Positions 16,300-24,298 of a DNA stretch of 37,962 nucleotides are shown in pieces. The stretch is from JAFARZ01 sp035651595 (GTDB lineage Bacteria > Actinomycetota > Actinomycetes > Streptosporangiales > Streptosporangiaceae). The stretch lies in NCBI GenBank assembly GCA_035651595.1, contig DASRFJ010000006.1, positions 1 through 37,962 of the forward strand, in the 5' to 3' direction. The position numbers and the translations under genes are program-made. Numbering within the stretch: the first letter of the stretch is position 1; every line of letters begins with the position of its first letter. The notes beneath the pieces are model-generated. The model saw only the letters and a list, made by a program, of their open reading frames with translations. It was not told where the DNA came from and did not search any database.

Positions 16300-17148
16300 G
16301 TGCTCATCGCAGGGTTCCCGGCCGGCTCGTTCGCCGCAAACTGTTATGTTCTTGCGGCCGAACCCGGCGCGGAATGCGTGATCATCGACCCCGGCCAGGA
16401 CGCCGAGGCGGGGATCGAGGAGATCCTCGCGGAGCACCGCCTCAAGCCCGCCGCCGTGCTCCTTACCCACGGCCACATCGACCACGTCTGGTCGGTGGCT
16501 CCGGTCTGCGGCGCCAGGGACATCCCCGCTTTCATTCATCCGGCCGACCGGGAATTGCTCAGCGACCCGGCGAAGGGCTTTCCGCTCGGCGTCGGCCAGC
16601 AGCTGTTCGGCGGCCTCGAGTTCACCGAGCCGGACGACGTCCGGGAGCTGACCGACGGCCTGACCCTGGACCTCGTCGGCCTGTCGATAGTGGTCGACCA
16701 CCGCCCGGGGCACACGCGGGGCTCGGTGACGTATGGGTTGCCGGGCGAATTGACACGCTCTAGCGGGCTCGACTGCGCAATTGACCCGCTGGGCGCCAGG
16801 GGGGATGGCGTCTCCCCGAGGGGGGCCAGGGGGGTCTGGGGGGATGGCTTCTCTTCGGCCAGGGGGTCTGGGGGATGGCTTCCCCCGGAAAAGAACACAG
16901 GGTCACCGGGGGGTCGTCCCCCGGGGGGAACTCTCTTCTCCGGGGACCTGTTGTTCGCGGGGTCGATCGGGCGGACGGATCTGCCTGGCGGGGACGACGT
17001 GGCCATGGCCGCGTCCCTGCGTCGCACCATGGAACTGCCGGATGAAACTATTGTGCTGGCCGGGCACGGGCCCCAGACGACCATCGGCGCGGAACGACAT
17101 AGCAACCCGTTCCTGAAGGGTGCCGGGTCAGTAACAAAGGGATTGTGA
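16300..17148 (+). CDS. MBL-fold metallo-hydrolase (glyoxalase II-like) with low-complexity insert
   Basis: A zinc hydrolase of the glyoxalase II-like branch of the metallo-beta-lactamase fold, commonly found just before hisS in actinomycetes; the substrate is unknown. It starts at GTG 16300 after GAGAGGACGAAG, giving 282 residues. Metal ligands are His57, His59, Asp61 and His62 (THGHIDH), then the His of RPGHTRGS, the Asp of LFSGDLLFAGSIGRTDLPGGD and the His of LAGHGP. Between TYGLPGE and the LFSGD strand, about 58 residues (roughly 149-207) are an unrelated Gly/Arg/Pro/Ser stretch encoded by tandem G-run repeats. All catalytic motifs flank the insert intact, so the enzyme may tolerate it as a surface loop. 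Confidence 0.9.
   Translation: MLIAGFPAGSFAANCYVLAAEPGAECVIIDPGQDAEAGIEEILAEHRLKPAAVLLTHGHIDHVWSVAPVCGARDIPAFIHPADRELLSDPAKGFPLGVGQQLFGGLEFTEPDDVRELTDGLTLDLVGLSIVVDHRPGHTRGSVTYGLPGELTRSSGLDCAIDPLGARGDGVSPRGARGVWGDGFSSARGSGGWLPPEKNTGSPGGRPPGGTLFSGDLLFAGSIGRTDLPGGDDVAMAASLRRTMELPDETIVLAGHGPQTTIGAERHSNPFLKGAGSVTKGL
16796..16931 (+). repeat. Tandem G-run repeat array inside the MBL-fold gene
   Basis: Several degenerate units follow each other, for example CCAGGGGGGTCTGGGGGGA then TGGCTTCTCTTCGG, and CCAGGGGGTCTGGGGGATGG then CTTCCCCCGGAAAAGAACA. Their consensus matches the reverse complement of the units in the first Eis gene (CAAGGGGGGTCCGGGGGGAG...CTCCCCCCGGAGAA). Just upstream are two near-identical 12-mers, AATTGACACGCT and AATTGACCCGCT. 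The insertion keeps the frame. Confidence 0.75.
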
Positions 17149-17154
17149 CAACAC

Positions 17155-18423
17155 ATGAGCTTTCAGGCCCCCAAAGGGGTCAGTGAATACGTTCCGCCGC
17201 GCAGCGCGCTGATGCTGCAGGTGCGCGAGGCGTTCGCCGCGAGCGCGCTGCGTGCCGGGTACGGCTATGTCGAACCCGCTGTCTTCGAGGACACGCAGCT
17301 GTTCGTCCGCGGGGTGGGCGAATCCAGCGACGTGGTCTCCAAGGAGATGTACACGTTCGAGGACCGGGGCGGCCGGTCCATCACGCTGCGGCCGGAGTTC
17401 ACCGCCGGCCTGCTGCGCTGCGCGCTCGAGCACGGTCTGCACAAGGGCGCGCTGCCCGCCAAGATATGGGCGTACGGTGCCGCATTCCGCTACGAGCGCC
17501 CGCAGGCCGGCCGGTTCCGGCAGTTCTACCAGTTCGACCTGGAGGCCCTCGGCACCGAAGACCCGGCGGTGGACGCGGAGACGATCGCCGTTGCCTGGGA
17601 CGCCTACCGTGGCCTGGGGCTGCGCCAGTACCGGCTGCTGCTGAACTCCCTCGGCGACCCTGGCTGCCGCGCGGTCTACCGCAAGGCGCTCCAGGAGTTC
17701 CTGCGCGGGCTCGACCTGGACGAGGAGACCAGGCAGCGGATCGAGCTGAACCCGCTGCGCGTGCTCGACGACAAGCGGCCGCAGGTGGTGGCGCAGACAC
17801 AGAACGCCCCGACCATGGCCGACTACCTGTGCGCGGACTGCAAGGATCACTACGACAAGGTGCGCGGGTTCCTCGCCGGGCTCGGCATCGAATGGACCGA
17901 GGCGCCGCGGCTGGTCCGCGGGCTCGACTACTACACTCGGACGATCTACGAGTTCGAGCACCCGCTGCTCGGCGCGCAGTCGGGCATCGGCGGCGGCGGC
18001 CGGTACGACGGGCTGTCCGAGGAGATCGGCGGACCGCGGCTGCCCGGCATCGGGTTCGCCTCCGGCCTGGACCGGATCGTGCTGGCGATGGAGGCAGAGG
18101 GGCTCACCGAGGCCGAGACGTCTGGCACGCAGGTGTTCGGCGTGCCGATCGGCGACGCCGCCCGGCGGATCATGCTGACGCTGGTGACGTCGCTGCGGCG
18201 GGCCGGTGTCACCGCGGACATGGCGTTCGGCGAGCGGGGGATGAAAGGGTCCCTGAAGGCAGCCGACCGGTCGGGCGCCAGCTACGCGGTACTGATCGGG
18301 GAACGCGAACAAGCAGGGAACGCCGTTCTGATAAAAGACCTCAGAAATGGCGAGCAGGTAGAAGTAGCCGCAGCCGCGGCGGTGGCCTGGCTGACCGAAC
18401 GTGTACTAGGAGAGCAGAAATGA
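17155..18423 (+). CDS. hisS: Histidine--tRNA ligase
   Basis: A class II aminoacyl-tRNA synthetase charging tRNA-His. It has 422 residues, the usual length. It begins FQAPKGVSEYVPP. Motif 2 reads AAFRYERPQAGRFRQFYQFD, the histidine-specific LVRGLDYYTRTIYEFE is present, and motif 3 is IGFASGLDRIVLAM. The C-terminal anticodon-binding domain is at about residues 325-420 (LKAADRSGASYAVLIGE). It starts 6 bp after the MBL gene and its stop overlaps the aspS start by 4 bp, so the three genes are likely one operon. Confidence 0.96.
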   Translation: MSFQAPKGVSEYVPPRSALMLQVREAFAASALRAGYGYVEPAVFEDTQLFVRGVGESSDVVSKEMYTFEDRGGRSITLRPEFTAGLLRCALEHGLHKGALPAKIWAYGAAFRYERPQAGRFRQFYQFDLEALGTEDPAVDAETIAVAWDAYRGLGLRQYRLLLNSLGDPGCRAVYRKALQEFLRGLDLDEETRQRIELNPLRVLDDKRPQVVAQTQNAPTMADYLCADCKDHYDKVRGFLAGLGIEWTEAPRLVRGLDYYTRTIYEFEHPLLGAQSGIGGGGRYDGLSEEIGGPRLPGIGFASGLDRIVLAMEAEGLTEAETSGTQVFGVPIGDAARRIMLTLVTSLRRAGVTADMAFGERGMKGSLKAADRSGASYAVLIGEREQAGNAVLIKDLRNGEQVEVAAAAAVAWLTERVLGEQK

Positions 18424-20189
18424 TCCGCACGCATGAGGCCGGGACGCTGCGTGCGTCACACGCGGGGGAGCGGGTCGTGCTGGCCGGCTGGGTGGCGCGG
18501 CGGCGGGACCACGGCGGCGTCGTGTTCCTTGACCTGCGTGACGCCAGTGGCGTGGCGCAGGTCGTGGTGCGTGAGCTTGCGCGGGGGGCCGCGGGGGGTG
18601 GCCCCCCCGCTCCGGAGCACCTACATGAGCTTCGCGCCGAGTTCTGCGTCAAGGTGGACGGCGTGGTGCGGGAGCGGCCGGCCGGGAACGAGAACCCGGA
18701 GCTGCCGACCGGGTCCGTCGAGGTCGTGGCCGACGTCGTCGAGGTGCTCAGCGAGGCGGATCCGCTGCCGTTCCCGGTCGAGGGCAGCACCGACGTCAGC
18801 GAGGACGTCCGGCTCAGGTACCGGTACCTGGACATCCGGCGCGACGACACCGCGCATGCGCTGCGGGTTCGGTCGCAGGCGGCGTACCTGCTCTCTGACG
18901 TGATGCGCCAGCACCGGTTCGTGCAGGTGGAGACGCCGTACCTGACCCGGTCCACGCCGGAGGGGGCGCGGGACTTCCTTGTGCCGGTGCGGCTGCGGCC
19001 GGGCAACTGGTACGCGCTGCCGCAGTCGCCTCAGTTGTTCAAGCAGCTGCTGATGGTGGGCGGCCTGGAGCGGTACTACCAGCTGGCGCGGTGCTTCCGG
19101 GATGAGGACTTCCGCAAGGACCGGCAGCCGGAGTTCACCCAGATCGACATCGAGATGTCGTTCGTCACCCGCGAGGACGTGATCGGCGTCGCGGAGGACA
19201 TCGTCGCGACGCTGTGGTTGTCGGTCGCCGGGTACGAAGTGCCGCGGCCGCTGCCGCGGATGACGTACGCGGACGCGATGGCGCGCTACGGGTCGGACAA
19301 GCCGGACCTGCGGTTCGGCACCGAACTGACGGACCTGACCGGGTACTTCTCCGGCACCGGGTTCCGGGTGTTCCAGGCGCCGTACGTGGGGGCCGTGGTC
19401 ATGCCGGGCGGCGCCGGGCAGTCGCGGCGGGAGTTCGACCTGTGGCAGGAATGGGCGCGATCGCGGGGCGCCCGTGGGCTCGCGTACGCGACGTTCGACG
19501 CCTCGGGAGAGATCGGCGGTCCGGTGGCGAAGAACCTGTCGGACGCCGAGCGTTCCGGGCTCGCCGCCGCGGTGGGTGCGGCCGCCGGGGACTGCGTGTT
19601 CTTCGCGGCCGGGCCCGCGCACGCGTCGCGTGAGCTGCTGGGCGCGGCGCGCCTGGAGATCGGACGGCGGTGCGGGCTGATCGACGAGTCGGCGTGGTCG
19701 TTCCTGTGGGTCGTGGACGCGCCGATGTTCGAACCGACCGCTGACGGCGCCGGCTGGACGTCGGTGCACCACCCGTTCACCTCGCCGCTGCCGGAGTGGG
19801 CCGACAAGTTCGTGCTCGACCCGGGCAGTGCGCTGGCCGACGCGTACGACATCGTGTGCAACGGGTACGAGATCGGCGGCGGGTCGATCCGTATCCACCG
19901 CTCGGACATGCAGCAGGCCGTCTTCGACACGATCGGGCTGTCCCCGGAGGAGGCGCGGTCCCAGTTCGGTTTCCTGCTCGACGCGTTCCGGTTCGGGCCG
20001 CCGCCGCATGGCGGCATCGCGTTCGGCTGGGACCGGGTGGTGATGCTGCTCGCGGGCGCCGAGACCATCCGGGACGTCATCGCGTTCCCCAAGGCCGCAT
20101 CGGGGTTGGACCCGCTCACCGGCGCCCCCACCGCGATCACCCCCGCCCAGCGGCGCGAAGCCGGCATAGACGCAAAGCCCGCTTCATAG
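18420..20189 (+). CDS. aspS: Aspartate--tRNA ligase (AspRS)
   Basis: A bacterial-type class IIb synthetase of 589 residues. The N-terminal OB fold (LAGWVARRRDHGGVVFLDLRD) binds the anticodon. The catalytic core shows SPQLFKQLLMVGGLERYYQ and motif 2 FRDEDFRKDRQPEFTQID. A bacterial GAD insertion domain lies at about residues 290-405, and motif 3 is IAFGWDRVVMLLAG. Whether it is discriminating, or also charges tRNA-Asn for a GatCAB route, cannot be decided here. The ATG at 18420 overlaps the hisS stop. In the OB domain about 15 residues (LARGAAGGGPPAPEHLHEL) replace a shorter loop and are encoded by a G/C-run hairpin. Confidence 0.96.
   Translation: MIRTHEAGTLRASHAGERVVLAGWVARRRDHGGVVFLDLRDASGVAQVVVRELARGAAGGGPPAPEHLHELRAEFCVKVDGVVRERPAGNENPELPTGSVEVVADVVEVLSEADPLPFPVEGSTDVSEDVRLRYRYLDIRRDDTAHALRVRSQAAYLLSDVMRQHRFVQVETPYLTRSTPEGARDFLVPVRLRPGNWYALPQSPQLFKQLLMVGGLERYYQLARCFRDEDFRKDRQPEFTQIDIEMSFVTREDVIGVAEDIVATLWLSVAGYEVPRPLPRMTYADAMARYGSDKPDLRFGTELTDLTGYFSGTGFRVFQAPYVGAVVMPGGAGQSRREFDLWQEWARSRGARGLAYATFDASGEIGGPVAKNLSDAERSGLAAAVGAAAGDCVFFAAGPAHASRELLGAARLEIGRRCGLIDESAWSFLWVVDAPMFEPTADGAGWTSVHHPFTSPLPEWADKFVLDPGSALADAYDIVCNGYEIGGGSIRIHRSDMQQAVFDTIGLSPEEARSQFGFLLDAFRFGPPPHGGIAFGWDRVVMLLAGAETIRDVIAFPKAASGLDPLTGAPTAITPAQRREAGIDAKPAS
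18591..18610 (+). repeat. G/C-run hairpin within aspS
   Basis: GCGGGGGG, TGGC, CCCCCCGC forms a perfect 8-bp stem inside the codons for a Gly/Pro-rich loop of the anticodon-binding domain. It resembles the hairpins in the Eis and MBL genes, though it is too short to prove a common origin. Confidence 0.45.
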
Positions 20190-20259
20190 GCGTGAATGCA
20201 ACCGGGCGGGGTGCTCGGCGCATTTAGCGTGATGTGATATCTACTGCCGGCGCGGCCCG

Positions 20260-20766
20260 ATGAGCGGGCGCCTGGATACGGAGTACGTAGAGTACGTGAC
20301 GGGGCGGCACGCCTGGCTGCGGCGCGTGGCGTATCTGCTGTGCCAGGACTGGCACGCCGCCGACGACCTGGTCCAGGTGGCGTTCATCAGGCTGTTCACC
20401 CACTGGGCGCGGGCGCGGCGCGTGGACAACCTCGACGCGTACGTCAGGATGATCCTCATCCGGGTGTTCCTCGGCGAGCGGCGCAAGTTCTGGGAAACCA
20501 GGGTGCTGCTGGCCCCGAGGCCGCCGGAGGAGATCTCGGCCGGGCTCGACCGGGACGCGATGATGGATGTCCGACAGGCGCTGCTGGCGGTGCCGCCGCG
20601 ACAGCGCGCCACCCTGGTGCTGCGGTACTACTGCGACCTCGACGTGGAAGCGGCGGCGGCCGCCCTCGGCTGCTCGGCCGGCACCGTGAAGAGCCAGACC
20701 GCCAGGGGCCTGGCGGCCATGCGGCGGGCCCTCGAGCCGTCGGCGGGGGGTGCGGATCGTGGATGA
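20260..20766 (+). CDS. ECF RNA polymerase sigma factor, SigE family
   Basis: A 168-residue extracytoplasmic-function sigma factor of the SigE-like type abundant in actinomycetes. Region 2 spans about residues 10-75 (YLLCQDWHAADDLVQVAFIRLF, with the -10 recognition helix). Region 4 spans about 105-160 (LLAVPPRQRATLVLRYYCDL, then AAALGCSAGTVKSQTARGLAAM, the -35 recognition helix-turn-helix). No C-terminal extension is seen. The stop lies 17 bp inside the next gene, which encodes a single-pass membrane protein and could modulate it. The 70-bp upstream gap contains no promoter I can name with confidence. Confidence 0.92.
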   Translation: MSGRLDTEYVEYVTGRHAWLRRVAYLLCQDWHAADDLVQVAFIRLFTHWARARRVDNLDAYVRMILIRVFLGERRKFWETRVLLAPRPPEEISAGLDRDAMMDVRQALLAVPPRQRATLVLRYYCDLDVEAAAAALGCSAGTVKSQTARGLAAMRRALEPSAGGADRG

Positions 20767-21952
20767 GGCAAGCCTGCGCAAGACGCTGGACGCACTGGCG
20801 GGGACCGAGGCTCCGCAGGCGCGGTTCGACATCGAGTACACGATGGCTCGCGGCCGGCGGAATCGCAGGGTCCGCCGGACCGCGCTCTTGAGCTCGGCGC
20901 TGGCCGCCGGCGTGGCGATAGCGCTGGTGATCGTGCTGGTCGTGGTGCCTCGATCCGCCGCCGTCCAGAACATTCCGGCCGTGCCGGGCAGCGCGTGCGC
21001 GAGCGTGCCGTCGAGCGCACCCACCGCGTCGCCGCGCAGGACCCCGAACCCGGTAGGCACCGGCGCCGCCCTCGCGGTACCGCCGGAGCCGTTCAGCCCG
21101 CTCACGCCGTGCGTGTCGTTCGGCTGGCTCCCGCCCGGCTACACCACGGGAACCCTGGCGAGCGGGGACTACGCCGAGGCCTACCCGCAGTACACCATGC
21201 TGTTCGCCGCCGGGCAGCAGAACCTCCAGCTGTACGTGAACGCCGCGGACGCCTGCTCCCAGACCAGAACCGTGGTGAACTGCGGCTGGCTGGGCCAGAT
21301 CGGCGACATCGCGCTCAGCCACCCGGCGCCCGCGGTCGATGGCAGGGCCGCCTACTGGACGGCCTGCGGGCTGCTCTGGCAGTACGCGCCCAGCTCCTGG
21401 GCGCTGGTGCGTGCCTCCTGCACGCCGGGGGGTTCGGTGTCCGCGAGCGTCCGCTCGACCCTGCTGCGGGTCGCGGCCGGTGTGCGGTTCACGGACGGCT
21501 CCCCGATGGTCTTCCCGTTCTGGCTCAAGGGGATTCCGTCGGGCTGGCGGGTGTCCGGCACGCAGTTCGTGGCGTCAGGGGGCGTGCGCGACGCGGTGAA
21601 CCTGATGCTGGGCACAGCATCCGGGGCCGCCGGGGAAGCGGACATCACGGTGATCCCGGCGAGCGACAGCACCGCGGTGCGGAACAACATCGACGAGGCG
21701 TGCGGCGGGGGCGGCGCGTGGGGCCCGGGCCAGACGGTATCGGTGGACGGCTCTCCTGCCACCGTGTGGACCGCGGACATATCCGGCGACCACTCCGAGA
21801 AACTCTGCGCCAGCGACGTGCACGGCTACGCGATCTGGATTCTCCTGGACGGGCGACGCATGGTGGGTTCCGGCAGCGTGACGGACCTGGCGCGGGCGCT
21901 CCACCTGCTCGGCACCGACCCCGCCGGGTGGACCGCCAGCCCGCTGCGGTGA
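20750..21952 (+). CDS. Cysteine-rich single-pass membrane protein paired with a SigE-type sigma factor
   Basis: A 400-residue protein of unknown function. About 40 cytosolic residues, basic near the end (ARGRRNRRVRR), precede one transmembrane helix (ALLSSALAAGVAIALVIVLVVV). A Pro/Ser linker and a large extracytoplasmic region follow, with eight scattered cysteines after the helix that could form disulfides. It overlaps the sigma gene by 17 bp if the GTG at 20750 is used; a GTG at 20759 is equally possible. Proteins in this position often act as anti-sigma or sensor partners, but I see no zinc-binding anti-sigma motif, so that role is inference. The C-terminal region around MVFPFWLKGIPSGWRVSGT is reminiscent of lipoprotein-like sensor domains without being identifiable. 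Confidence 0.8.
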   Translation: MRIVDEASLRKTLDALAGTEAPQARFDIEYTMARGRRNRRVRRTALLSSALAAGVAIALVIVLVVVPRSAAVQNIPAVPGSACASVPSSAPTASPRRTPNPVGTGAALAVPPEPFSPLTPCVSFGWLPPGYTTGTLASGDYAEAYPQYTMLFAAGQQNLQLYVNAADACSQTRTVVNCGWLGQIGDIALSHPAPAVDGRAAYWTACGLLWQYAPSSWALVRASCTPGGSVSASVRSTLLRVAAGVRFTDGSPMVFPFWLKGIPSGWRVSGTQFVASGGVRDAVNLMLGTASGAAGEADITVIPASDSTAVRNNIDEACGGGGAWGPGQTVSVDGSPATVWTADISGDHSEKLCASDVHGYAIWILLDGRRMVGSGSVTDLARALHLLGTDPAGWTASPLR

Positions 21953-22036
21953 AATCTCCGTCGCAGCCTCCGTGGACTCCGGGAGCCGATTGGAAGTCGC
22001 GGCGGAGGGCTTCGATGGGCGGGACGTGCCCCGGTT

Positions 22037-22118
22037 AACGTGGTGTTTTTGCCCTTCGTGGTAACGCGGCCCTCGCGTGCGGGGGTTGATCCTCCACGAA
22101 GGGGAAATCGTCCACGTT
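22037..22118. repeat. 82-bp nested palindromic intergenic repeat, copy 2
   Basis: Same length and ends as copy 1 (13881-13962) but inverted. Its reverse complement shares the outer AACGTGG/CCACGTT, the block CGTGGAGGATCA followed by a C-run, and CCACGAA with copy 1. Here the inner arms CCCTTCGTGG and CCACGAAGGG pair perfectly over 10 bp. It occupies the 296-bp gap before rarA. The rest of that gap (21953-22036 and 22119-22248) shows only short GC-rich inverted repeats and no gene. Confidence 0.8.
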
Positions 22119-22248
22119 GCTGACGGCCTGCCGGTGTGCTCGTGTCCCGGCAGCCGCACAGTGCACTCCAGCCACAGACCGCCCATCGCCGGCCGCTGTG
22201 CACCGCCGGCCGCGCCGCACCGCGGCCCCACGCGGGTAGGGTCGGGGG

Positions 22249-23592
22249 GTGAGCCTGTTTGACGAGGCGGAGGAGGAGGCCGCGGCGGCGGCCGCTCCGC
22301 TGGCGGTGCGGATGCGGCCCCGGAACCTGGACGAGGTCATCGGGCAGCGGCACCTGACCGGGCCAGGCTCGGCGTTCCGCAAGCTGATCGACAACGACGC
22401 GCCCATGTCGCTGCTGCTGTGGGGACCGCCGGGCACCGGGAAGACGACGCTGGCGTACGTGGTCAGCCAGGTCACCAAGCGACGGTTCACCGAGATCTCG
22501 GCGGTGAGCGCGGGCGTCAAGGACGTCCGGGCGGCGGTGGACGCCGCGCGCCGGACGCTGGGCATGAGCGGGACGCAGACGCTGCTGTTCGTCGACGAGG
22601 TGCACAGGTTCAGCAAGACCCAGCAGGACGCGCTGCTGCCGGCCGTGGAGAACCGCTGGGTGTCGTTCATCGGCGCGACCACGGAGAACCCTTCGTTCTC
22701 CGTGGTGTCGCCGCTGCTGTCCCGCTCGCTGCTGCTCACCCTCCAGCCGCTGTCCGACGCGGACATCGGCGAAGTCATCGACCGCGCGCTCGCCGAGCCA
22801 GCGCCGCGCGGGCTCGGCGGCGCGGTAGCCCTCGAGCCGGACGCCAGGGAGCACCTGATCAGGCTGGCCGGGGGAGACGCCCGGCGCACGCTGACCTACC
22901 TGGAGGCCGCGGCGCTGGGCACCAACTCCATCGACGTGGACACGCTGGAGCGCGCGGTGGACCGGGCTCTGGTGCGCTACGACCGGGCCGGGGATCAGCA
23001 CTACGACGTGATCAGCGCGTTCATCAAGTCGATCAGGGGCAGCGACGTGGACGCCGCGCTGCACTACCTGGCCAGGATGATCGCGGCGGGGGAGGACCCC
23101 CGGTTCATCGCCAGACGGCTGATCGTGCACGCCAGCGAGGACGTCGGGATGGCCGATCCCACCGCGCTCCAGATCGCCGTCGCGGCCGCGCAGGCCGTGG
23201 AGTTCGTCGGCCTGCCGGAAGCGCGGATCAACCTGGCGCAGGCGGTGATCCACCTGTCGCTCGCGCCCAAGTCCAACGCGGTGATCAAGGCCATCGGCGC
23301 GGCTGACGAGGATGTCCGCGCCGGGCTAGCGGGCGCCGTGCCCGCACACCTGCGCGACGCCCACTATCCTGGTGCGAGCAGGCTGGGCCATGGGGAAGGC
23401 TACCGTTATCCGCACGACTTCCCCGGCGGAGTGATCGCGCAGCGTTACGCTCCGGACGCGGTGGCGGATCGCGTGTACTACGAGCCGACCCGGCATGGCC
23501 TGGAGGAACGCGTGGCCGACCGGGCCGAACGGGTCCGGGCCATCCTGCGAGACAAGCGAGACAAGGAAACGAAGACGAAGGAGGAGACATGA
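22249..23592 (+). CDS. rarA: Replication-associated recombination protein A (RarA/MgsA AAA+ ATPase)
   Basis: A clamp-loader-like AAA+ ATPase acting at stalled replication forks. It has 447 residues. The N-terminus carries PLAVRMRPRNLDEVIGQRHL, Walker A is GPPGTGKTT (about 59-67), Walker B is LLFVDEVHRF, and sensor 1 is FIGATTENPSF. The C-terminal tetramerisation domain holds SIRGSDVDAALHYLARM and ends with the family's GYRYPHDFPGG. The GTG start follows GGTCGGGG. The stop overlaps the next gene by 4 bp. Linkage to alaS, ruvX and mltG is standard in actinobacteria. Confidence 0.95.
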   Translation: MSLFDEAEEEAAAAAAPLAVRMRPRNLDEVIGQRHLTGPGSAFRKLIDNDAPMSLLLWGPPGTGKTTLAYVVSQVTKRRFTEISAVSAGVKDVRAAVDAARRTLGMSGTQTLLFVDEVHRFSKTQQDALLPAVENRWVSFIGATTENPSFSVVSPLLSRSLLLTLQPLSDADIGEVIDRALAEPAPRGLGGAVALEPDAREHLIRLAGGDARRTLTYLEAAALGTNSIDVDTLERAVDRALVRYDRAGDQHYDVISAFIKSIRGSDVDAALHYLARMIAAGEDPRFIARRLIVHASEDVGMADPTALQIAVAAAQAVEFVGLPEARINLAQAVIHLSLAPKSNAVIKAIGAADEDVRAGLAGAVPAHLRDAHYPGASRLGHGEGYRYPHDFPGGVIAQRYAPDAVADRVYYEPTRHGLEERVADRAERVRAILRDKRDKETKTKEET

Positions 23593-24032
23593 TGCAGACG
23601 GCCGCACTGATCGCCGCGATCTCCTTCGGCGTGTTCGTGCTCGCGGGTGTCGTCGCGCTGCTCCGCGCGGCGCGGCTGATGTCGGAGAGCACCCGCCTGG
23701 TCGCCGAGCTGCGCGAGCGCGGCGGCGTGCTGATCGATCGTGCGCAGGTCGCCGTCGACGGGGCGCAGGCGGCGGTGGCTCGGGCGGAACGTCAGCTCGA
23801 CAAGTCCGAGTCGGTGACCGCCAGCATGGACGAGCTTGGCGCCGGGATGGCCGAACTCGCTGGCCAGGTGAGCGCCCTCGCCGGGTTCGGCCGCGCGCTC
23901 GCCGGCGGCCCGGTGGGCCGCGCGGCGTCGCTCGCCTACGGGGTGCGCCACGCGGTAGGGCTGCGACGGTCCGGCGGCATCCGGCGCACGCTCCCCGGCA
24001 GTGTCATCGACCGGGACGGAGCATCGCGGTGA
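23589..24032 (+). CDS. DUF948-like membrane-anchored coiled-coil protein
   Basis: 147 residues. One N-terminal transmembrane helix (ALIAAISFGVFVLAGVVALL) is followed by a helical, coiled-coil-like stretch with Gln/Glu/Arg heptads (about 30-100), then a short basic tail. DUF948 proteins of this shape sit before alaS in many actinomycetes; their function is unknown and a structural role at the membrane is only a guess. The start overlaps the rarA stop (ATGA) and the stop overlaps the next gene (GTGA). Confidence 0.8.
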   Translation: MMQTAALIAAISFGVFVLAGVVALLRAARLMSESTRLVAELRERGGVLIDRAQVAVDGAQAAVARAERQLDKSESVTASMDELGAGMAELAGQVSALAGFGRALAGGPVGRAASLAYGVRHAVGLRRSGGIRRTLPGSVIDRDGASR

Positions 24033-24298
24033 TCCGCCGGGCGTTCTGGCTGGGCGCGGGCGCGACCGCGGGGATCATGGGCTACCGGCGTGTCAGCGCG
24101 CTGGGCCGCCGGCTCTCCGCTACGGTGACCCCCGGTGCCCAGGCCACGATCGGTGCCCAGGCCACGATGGGAAGCCCGAGGCCGGTAGCTCGCACGGCGG
24201 CCAGGAGCGCCTTCCGCATGGCGCGGGAGGCCGTCCGGTTCACCCGCGACGTCCGTGAGGGCATGGAAATCTATGACAACAAGAAGGATGGCCGCTGA
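24029..24298 (+). CDS. Small conserved actinobacterial protein upstream of alaS
   Basis: 89 residues starting at a GTG that overlaps the preceding stop by 4 bp. It opens MIRRAFWLGAGATAGIMGYRR, a short hydrophobic segment with flanking Arg, and continues as a basic amphipathic helix (ARSAFRMAREAVRFTRDVREGM). Small proteins of this pattern lie between the DUF948-like gene and alaS in other actinomycetes and have no known function. Residues GAQATI and GAQATM are a perfect tandem duplication at the DNA level apart from one base. The stop shares one base with the alaS ATG. Confidence 0.75.
   Translation: MIRRAFWLGAGATAGIMGYRRVSALGRRLSATVTPGAQATIGAQATMGSPRPVARTAARSAFRMAREAVRFTRDVREGMEIYDNKKDGR
24134..24169 (+). 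repeat. Two tandem 18-bp repeats in a small gene
   Basis: GGTGCCCAGGCCACGATC is followed directly by GGTGCCCAGGCCACGATG. One mismatch in 18 suggests a recent in-frame duplication. Confidence 0.85.

Noticed and set aside
20190..20259. An ECF-type autoregulatory promoter (GCAACC...CGTG) before the SigE-type gene
   Set aside because: The spacing between the two elements does not fit the known ECF promoter pattern.
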